From PALSA-610 sp038213435 (GTDB lineage: Bacteria; Actinomycetota; Acidimicrobiia; IMCC26256; PALSA-610): a stretch of DNA of 64,000 nucleotides. The translations under genes were made by a program, and so were the position numbers. Below the pieces are notes generated by a model. The model saw only the letters and a list, made by a program, of their open reading frames with translations. It was not told the origin of the DNA and searched no databases. Location of the stretch: the NCBI GenBank assembly GCA_038213435.1, contig JBBQTI010000010.1, forward strand, positions 1-64,000, written 5' to 3'. This document shows positions 59,562 to 64,000 of this stretch, piece after piece; within the stretch, counting starts at the first letter, position 1; each line of letters opens with the position of its first letter.

Positions 59562-60322
59562 TGGACCCGCGGTGGGTCGACTCCCACTGCCACCTGCAGC
59601 TCGCGGGAGGCGACGAGCATGTCGCGCGGGCGCGCGCCGCGGGCGTCGAGTGGATGGTGTGCGTCGGGACCGATCTCGAGACGTCGCAGGGCGCGCTGAC
59701 GTTCGCCGACCTACATCCCGACGTCTACGCCACGGTCGGACTCCATCCCCACGACGCGTCGAAGCTCTCCGCCCAGTGGGAGATGCTCGAGCCGCTCGCG
59801 GTGTCCGAAGCGTGCGTCGCCGTCGGTGAGTGCGGGTTCGACCTCTTCTACGAGCACTCGCCGCGGGACGAACAGGAGGCCGCCTTCCGGTTGCAGGTGC
59901 GCGTCGCGAACGACGCGGGCAAACCGCTCGTGGTTCATTCGCGCGACGCGTGGAGCGACACGTTCCGAGTGCTCGACGACGAAGGTGTGCCCGAACGAAC
60001 GATCTTCCACTGCTTCACGGGTGGTCCGGAAGAGGCGGGCGCCGCGTTCGAACGCGGTTGTTACCTGTCGTTCAGCGGCATCGTCTCGTTCAAGAACGCC
60101 GGCGCGCTTCGCGAGGCCGCGCGAATCACTCCCGATGATCGCGTCCTCGTCGAAACGGATTCGCCGTTTCTCACGCCCGAGCCGCATCGGGGCCGGCCGA
60201 ACGAACCCGCACTCGTCGTCGCGGTCGGTGCCGCGCTGGCGCGGGCGCGCGGCGTCGAGCCGGAGGAGATCGCCGAGATCACGCGCGCGAACGCGGCGCG
60301 GGTCTTCGGCGTCGAACGGTGA
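59561..60322 (+). CDS. tatD: TatD-family metal-dependent DNase
   Basis: 253 residues; ATG shares one base with the metG stop. All metal ligands are visible: WVDSHCHLQ (HxH), AVGECGFDLFYE (Glu), VVHSRDAWSD (His), FHCFTGGPEE (His) and VETDSPFLTPEPHRG (Asp). TatD proteins are 3'-5' exonucleases active on oxidised or abnormal DNA and sometimes on D-aminoacyl-tRNA-like substrates. Standing between metG and ksgA is the usual bacterial arrangement. The stop overlaps the next GTG start by four bases. Confidence 0.96.
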   Translation: MDPRWVDSHCHLQLAGGDEHVARARAAGVEWMVCVGTDLETSQGALTFADLHPDVYATVGLHPHDASKLSAQWEMLEPLAVSEACVAVGECGFDLFYEHSPRDEQEAAFRLQVRVANDAGKPLVVHSRDAWSDTFRVLDDEGVPERTIFHCFTGGPEEAGAAFERGCYLSFSGIVSFKNAGALREAARITPDDRVLVETDSPFLTPEPHRGRPNEPALVVAVGAALARARGVEPEEIAEITRANAARVFGVER

Positions 60323-61119
60323 CCCCGAGCGAGATACGCGAGCTCCTCGCGCGCCACGGGGTCCGGCCGTCGAGAGCGCTGGGTCAGAACTTCCTCGCCG
60401 ATCCGAACACCGCGCGCCGGATCGTTCGCCTCGCTGAGGTGCAACCCGACGAGCGGGTCGTCGAGGTCGGTCCGGGTATGGGGTCGCTTACCGTCGCGTT
60501 GGCCGACGCGGGTGCACACGTGTGCGCGATCGAGCTCGATCGTCATCTGGTGCCCATCCTCGAGGACGTCGTGGCCGGTCGCAATGTCGCGGTCGTGCAC
60601 GACGACGCGTTGCGCGTCGACTGGGAAGCGCGGCTCGGCTCACAGTCTTGGGTCATGGTGGCGAACCTGCCGTACAATGTCGCGACACCGGTCGTCGTGC
60701 GCGCGCTCGAAACCGCACCCATGATCAAAAGACTGTTGGTCATGGTGCAGCGCGAGGTGGGGGAGCGGCTGGCCGCCGGCGTCGGCGACGACGCGTATGG
60801 TGCAGTGTCGGTGAAAGTCGCGTACTACGCAACGGCGAAGGTGGTGGGCACCGTGTCGCCGAACGTCTTCGTTCCCAAGCCCAAGGTCGAGAGCGCGTTG
60901 GTACGGATCCTTCGGCACGAACGGCCGCCCGTCAGGGTGCAGAACGTCAGTCGCATGTTCGACCTCGTACGGGCAGGATTCGCGACGCGGCGCAAGACGC
61001 TGCGCAACACCCTGGAGGGCCGGGTCGACGCCGAACGATTCGCGCGGGCGCAGGTCGACCCGCAGGCGCGCGCCGAGACCCTTTCGCTCGCGGATTGGGC
61101 GAAGCTCGCCGATGCGTGA
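60319..61119 (+). CDS. ksgA: 16S rRNA dimethyladenosine methyltransferase
   Basis: 266 residues, GTG start overlapping the tatD stop (GTGA). RALGQNFLADPNTARRIVRL and VVEVGPGMGSLTVALADAG are the SAM site, IELDRHLVPIL and VHDDALRVDW the adenine-binding acidic residues, and MVANLPYNVATPVVVRAL the NLPY catalytic motif. FVPKPKVESALVRI and the C-terminal helical domain follow. It dimethylates A1518 and A1519 in 16S rRNA late in small-subunit assembly. The stop overlaps ispE by eight bases. Confidence 0.97.
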   Translation: MTPSEIRELLARHGVRPSRALGQNFLADPNTARRIVRLAEVQPDERVVEVGPGMGSLTVALADAGAHVCAIELDRHLVPILEDVVAGRNVAVVHDDALRVDWEARLGSQSWVMVANLPYNVATPVVVRALETAPMIKRLLVMVQREVGERLAAGVGDDAYGAVSVKVAYYATAKVVGTVSPNVFVPKPKVESALVRILRHERPPVRVQNVSRMFDLVRAGFATRRKTLRNTLEGRVDAERFARAQVDPQARAETLSLADWAKLADA

Positions 61120-61885
61120 GGTCAGGGTCGACGCGTTCGCGAAGCTCACGCTGTCGCTGCACGTCACCGGTACGCGCGCGGACGGATTTCACGAGCTCGA
61201 CGCGACGATGGTCTCGATCGACGAACCGCACGACTCGCTCGTGCTCAAACCGGCGACGCGTACGTCGTTGACGATCACGGGCCCGTTCGCGGATGGCGTA
61301 CCCGCCGACGCATCGAATCTGGCCTGGCGCGCGGCCGACGCGTGCCGGACAACCCTCGAGATCGAGCTGCACAAGGGCATCCCGCCGGGTGCCGGCCTCG
61401 GCGGCGGTTCCGCCGACGCGGCCGCCGTGCTCGTTGCCTTGCAGGCCGACCCCCGGCTCGCCCCGGCGCTCGGGGCCGACGTTCCGTTTTGCATGCGGGG
61501 CGGGTTCGCGCGCGTCCGCGGCATCGGCGACGAGCTGGAGGCCGGCCACCCGCCGGGGCTGGTGATCGTGGTCGCCACGCCGCGCTTCAGCTGCTCGAGC
61601 GCCGCCGTGTACCGCGCGTGGGACGCGCTCGGCGGTCCGCACAACGAGGTCAACGACCTTCAGGCGGCCGCCGAGCATGTCGAGCCGCGCCTGGTCGAGT
61701 TCAAGCGGCGCGTCGAGGACGCCGCGGGCGCGCCCGCGATCCTGGCCGGTAGCGGCTCGTCGTACGCGGTCGTGCTCGAACGCGTCGTCGGCGCCGAGCG
61801 GGCGCGCGCCCGCGTCGCGGCAGCGGTCTCGGGTTCGGTGTGGCTCGCGTCGACCGTCTCCGCCGGGGTCGTGCTCGATCCTTGA
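61112..61885 (+). CDS. ispE: 4-diphosphocytidyl-2-C-methyl-D-erythritol kinase
   Basis: 257 residues, GHMP kinase. AFAKLTLSLHVTGTRADGFHEL is cut here to its key parts: Lys in AFAKLTL and DGFHEL for the substrate; GIPPGAGLGGGSADAAAVL is the ATP loop; ADVPFCMRGGFARVRGIGD and LAGSGSSYAVVLE complete the fold. It phosphorylates CDP-ME in the non-mevalonate isoprenoid pathway. Shorter than E. coli IspE (283) because of trimmed loops. Overlap with ksgA indicates the operon's last gene, which a strong terminator follows. Confidence 0.95.
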   Translation: MREVRVDAFAKLTLSLHVTGTRADGFHELDATMVSIDEPHDSLVLKPATRTSLTITGPFADGVPADASNLAWRAADACRTTLEIELHKGIPPGAGLGGGSADAAAVLVALQADPRLAPALGADVPFCMRGGFARVRGIGDELEAGHPPGLVIVVATPRFSCSSAAVYRAWDALGGPHNEVNDLQAAAEHVEPRLVEFKRRVEDAAGAPAILAGSGSSYAVVLERVVGAERARARVAAAVSGSVWLASTVSAGVVLDP

Positions 61886-61908
61886 ACGCGCGAAGGGCGA
61901 ACGCGAAA

Positions 61909-61932
61909 CGGCCGCCCCCGGCGGGGCGGCCG
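61909..61932. terminator. Bidirectional hairpin terminator, ispE / bS22
   Basis: CGGCCGCCCC (61909-61918) pairs perfectly with GGGGCGGCCG (61923-61932) around a four-base loop, a 10-bp GC stem. It lies between two convergent genes, 24 bases after the ispE stop and just after the bS22 stop. Only short pyrimidine runs follow, TTTCCCTGTT on the plus side and GTTTCGCGTT on the minus side. Confidence 0.8.
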
Positions 61933-61936
61933 CTGC

Positions 61937-62038
61937 CTACTTTCCCTGTTGGCGACGTTGCCAGCGGGTCTTCTTCAGCAGCTTCTTGTGCTTCTTCTTG
62001 CGCATGCGCTTTCGGCGCTTCTTGATCAATGAGCCCAT
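61937..62038 (-). CDS. Ribosomal protein bS22 (AURKAIP1/COX24-type), 33 residues
   Basis: MGSLIKKRRKRMRKKKHKKL followed by LKKTRWQRRQQGK matches the actinobacterial 33-residue protein identified as bS22 in mycobacterial ribosomes (MGSxIKKRRKRMxKKKHRKLLRxTRxQRRxxGK). Residue-by-residue agreement is very high. It binds the small subunit near the decoding region. Convergent with ispE across a shared terminator, and just upstream (on the other strand) of tRNA-Gln. Confidence 0.9.
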   Translation of the reverse strand: MGSLIKKRRKRMRKKKHKKLLKKTRWQRRQQGK

Positions 62039-62104
62039 GGCGAATGTCGAACCTACCAGAAGCCGCGAGAGAGCCCCGTAGCGGCAGCTATCGTCGATGT
62101 CGTT

Positions 62105-62175
62105 TCGGGGGTGGTGTAACGGCAGCACAAGGTCCTTTGGAGTCCTGAGTCGAGGTTCGAACCCTCGCCCCCGAG
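62105..62175 (+). tRNA. tRNA-Gln (anticodon UUG)
   Basis: Cloverleaf by hand: acceptor TCGGGGG / CCCCCGA with discriminator G; D-stem GTGT/GCAC with loop AACGGCA; anticodon stem AGGTC/GTCCT with loop CTTTGGA (anticodon TTG); T-arm CGAGG-TTCGAAC-CCTCG. One U-U mismatch in the anticodon stem (position 30-40). CCA is not encoded. tRNA-Gln directly before glmU is a common actinobacterial neighbourhood. Confidence 0.93.
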
Positions 62176-62260
62176 CCCGGGCGGAAATGAAAGGAGATGA
62201 AGGCGGAGGCGACCGAAGGGGAGTCGTAGCCGGAATCGGACCCATGAAGAGGGAGCTCAT

Positions 62261-63655
62261 ATGAAGCAGTACCGACCCCTGAGCGCAGTGGTTCTCGCCG
62301 CGGGGGAGGGCACGCGGATGCGTTCGGGTACGCCGAAGTTGTTGCATCCGCTCTGCGGTCGGCCGATGGTGCTGCACGTCGTCGACGCGCTCGCCGAGCT
62401 GCCGCTCGAACGGATCGTCGTGGTCGTCGGACACGCGGCCGAGAGGGTGACGAAGGCGTTGCACGACCAGCTCGTCACCGAGGTGCCCGTCGAGTTCGTC
62501 GAGCAACGGGTGCAGCGCGGCACCGGCGACGCGGTGAGCGTGGCGCTTACCGTCTTCGAAGATCTCGATGCCGAGGACGACATCCTCGTGCTTCCCGGGG
62601 ACGCGCCCCTCGTGCGCGCGGAGACGATCGCAAGGCTCGCGACCGAGCACCGCTTGCAGGACGCGGCGGCAGCGATCCTCACCGCGACGGTCGCGGAGCC
62701 GGATGGTCTCGGCCGCGTCGTGCGCGGTAAGGACGGGCGCGTCGCGGCGGTCGTGGAACACGCCGACGCGACCGACGAAGAGCGCGAGATCAACGAGATA
62801 AACACCTCTATCTATTGCTTCCGGCGGGGCCTCCTCGCTCCGACGTTGCGCCGCTTGAGCCCGGAGAACGCGCAGGGCGAGTACTACCTGACCGACGCGA
62901 TCGCCGTCCTGCGCGCCGCCGGACACAACGTCATCACGCTGGAGACCGAGGATCCGGCCGAGGCCATCATGGTCAACGACCGCGTGCAGCTCGCCGAGGC
63001 CGAGGCCGAGCTCCGGCGGCGCATCAATCGCGTGTGGATGCGCGCCGGTGTCACGATGGTCGATCCGGCGACGACCTACATCGACGCGACAGTCGAGCTC
63101 GAGACCGACGTCCGGCTGCTCCCCGGCACGATCCTCGAAGGTCGGACGGTCGTCGGGGCCGGCTCGGTCGTCGGACCTGACTGTCGCCTGACGGACGTCG
63201 TCGTCGGCGAGGGCGTCCGCATCTCGAACGCGGTCGCGCGCGAATGCGAGATCGGCGACGACTGTGAGGTGGGTCCGTTCGCCTTCGTGCGGCCGGGAAC
63301 GCGGCTGGCTGCCGGCGTGAAGATCGGGACCTACGTAGAGATCAAGAATTCCGAGATCGGCGAGGGGACGAAGGTCCCGCACCTGTCGTACGTCGGCGAC
63401 GCCGACATCGGATCGGGTGTGAACCTGGGCGCGAGCACGATCACCGCCAACTACGACGGCGAGAACAAGCATCGCACGACGATCGGCGATGGCGTGCACA
63501 CCGGCGTCCACACCTCGCTCGTCGCGCCGGTCGAGATCGGTGACGATGCCGACACGGGCGCGGGGTCGGTCGTCACCAGCGACGTTGCCCCCGGGCGCCA
63601 TGTGCGCGGGGTTCCGGCGCGCGACACGCGCCCGACGCGCGAGGATGGCGCTTGA
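62261..63655 (+). CDS. glmU: Bifunctional UDP-GlcNAc pyrophosphorylase / GlcN-1-P acetyltransferase
   Basis: 464 residues. N-terminal uridyltransferase: VLAAGEGTRMRSGTPKLLHP (nucleotide loop with catalytic Arg/Lys), LPGDAPLVRAETI, GLGRVVRGKDGRV and EINEINTSIYCFRRGLLAPT. The C-terminal left-handed beta helix of hexapeptide repeats runs from ~250 (TYIDATVELETDVRLLPGTI to NYDGENKHRTTIGDGVHTGV), including the acetyltransferase residues in FVRPGTRL and SYVGDADIGSGVNLGA. It makes UDP-GlcNAc for peptidoglycan. Stop overlaps the prs start (TGATG). Confidence 0.96.
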   Translation: MKQYRPLSAVVLAAGEGTRMRSGTPKLLHPLCGRPMVLHVVDALAELPLERIVVVVGHAAERVTKALHDQLVTEVPVEFVEQRVQRGTGDAVSVALTVFEDLDAEDDILVLPGDAPLVRAETIARLATEHRLQDAAAAILTATVAEPDGLGRVVRGKDGRVAAVVEHADATDEEREINEINTSIYCFRRGLLAPTLRRLSPENAQGEYYLTDAIAVLRAAGHNVITLETEDPAEAIMVNDRVQLAEAEAELRRRINRVWMRAGVTMVDPATTYIDATVELETDVRLLPGTILEGRTVVGAGSVVGPDCRLTDVVVGEGVRISNAVARECEIGDDCEVGPFAFVRPGTRLAAGVKIGTYVEIKNSEIGEGTKVPHLSYVGDADIGSGVNLGASTITANYDGENKHRTTIGDGVHTGVHTSLVAPVEIGDDADTGAGSVVTSDVAPGRHVRGVPARDTRPTREDGA

Positions 63656-64000
63656 TGGAGCTGATCACGAAGAAGCGGTTGATTCTGGTGGCGGGTCGGG
63701 GTCACTCGGAGCTGTCGACCGAGGTCGCCGCACACCTGAAGATCCCGCTCGGTGAGTGCGTGCTCTCGACGTTCGCCAACGGTGAGATCTACTGCCGTTA
63801 CGGCGAGAACATCCGTAGCGCCGACGTCTTCGTATTCCAGACGCACGGCGGCTCGATCAACGATCTGCTCATGGAGCAGCTCATCATGATCGACGCCGCG
63901 AAACGCGCGTCGGCGAAGCGGATCACCGCCGTTTGCCCCTTCTACGGTTACGCGCGCCAGGACCGCAAGGCCGAAGGCCGAGAGCCGATCACGGCGCGCC
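63655..64000 (+). CDS. prs: Ribose-phosphate pyrophosphokinase, N-terminal part
   Basis: The first 115 residues, running off the right edge without a stop. MELITKKRLILVAGRGHSEL, STFANGEIYCRYGENIRSAD, VFVFQTHGGSINDLLMEQLI, CPFYGYARQDRKAEGREPIT: the ribose-phosphate ATP-binding and flexible-loop region of PRPP synthase (FANGExxVRxxENVRGxDVFxxQS and PYxxYARQDRK). It makes PRPP from ribose 5-phosphate and ATP. The ATG overlaps the glmU stop; the glmU-prs pair is conserved in actinobacteria. Confidence 0.96.
   Translation, partial: MELITKKRLILVAGRGHSELSTEVAAHLKIPLGECVLSTFANGEIYCRYGENIRSADVFVFQTHGGSINDLLMEQLIMIDAAKRASAKRITAVCPFYGYARQDRKAEGREPITAR

Noticed and set aside
62105..62260. Integration site at tRNA-Gln
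   Set aside because: No integrase gene and no duplicated tRNA 3' end seen in the window.

Overview
The window is high-GC actinobacterial chromosome. The markers are two WhiB proteins, two SARP regulators, the small ribosomal proteins bL37 and bS22, a sortase next to a wall-type substrate, and many leaderless-type starts. An Acidimicrobiia-like soil or aquatic lineage is my best guess, but this is inference. There is no phage, integrase, intact transposon or CRISPR array. Several otherwise intact genes are broken by single-base indels, mostly in short homopolymers or GC-only tracts. These may be consensus errors and should be checked before the genes are called dead.

Layout: 0-7.7 kb holds a glycoside hydrolase end, a GT-C-like membrane glycosyltransferase, a SARP regulator with candidate binding repeats, three pilin-like genes (type IV minor pilin style) and a small membrane protein. 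7.8-9.3 kb is an encapsulin nanocompartment operon (encapsulated ferritin plus shell), followed by a decayed methyltransferase. 9.3-17 kb holds a diaminopropionate ammonia-lyase-like enzyme, an adenosine deaminase-like enzyme, a GH30 lipoprotein, an ice-binding (DUF3494) protein paired with a sortase, CutA, a membrane protein and a winged-helix regulator. 17-24.2 kb is a regulatory block: DUF2630, divergent whiB genes, a sigma factor, a SARP coupled to a PAS-GGDEF-EAL protein, a zinc-ribbon protein and an EAL protein. A 16-bp palindrome, GTGAC-N6-GTCAC, lies in three promoters (first SARP, sigma factor, GGDEF/zinc ribbon).

24.2-42.9 kb looks like a catabolic and uptake region: two amidohydrolases, an acetoacetate-decarboxylase-like protein, an SDR, three PhyH-type dioxygenases, PadR, an acyl-CoA desaturase, an acyl-CoA synthetase, an Old Yellow Enzyme, a Rieske oxygenase and a complete branched-chain-type ABC importer with both permeases fused. 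42.9-47.5 kb is a copper block in which three neighbouring proteins (CopCD, an unnamed His-rich membrane protein, YcnI-like) all appear to start with His after signal-peptide cleavage.

47.5-57.7 kb is mixed: acyl-CoA dehydrogenase, serine hydrolase, lipoprotein, SerC, WS/DGAT acyltransferase, epoxide hydrolase, a TnpB N-terminal-half protein facing an RsrR-like Rrf2 regulator, bL37, and a YchF paralogue with a destroyed P-loop. 57.6-64 kb is a housekeeping run: DUF192, metG, tatD, ksgA, ispE, terminator, bS22, tRNA-Gln, glmU and the start of prs, with many start/stop overlaps indicating operons.
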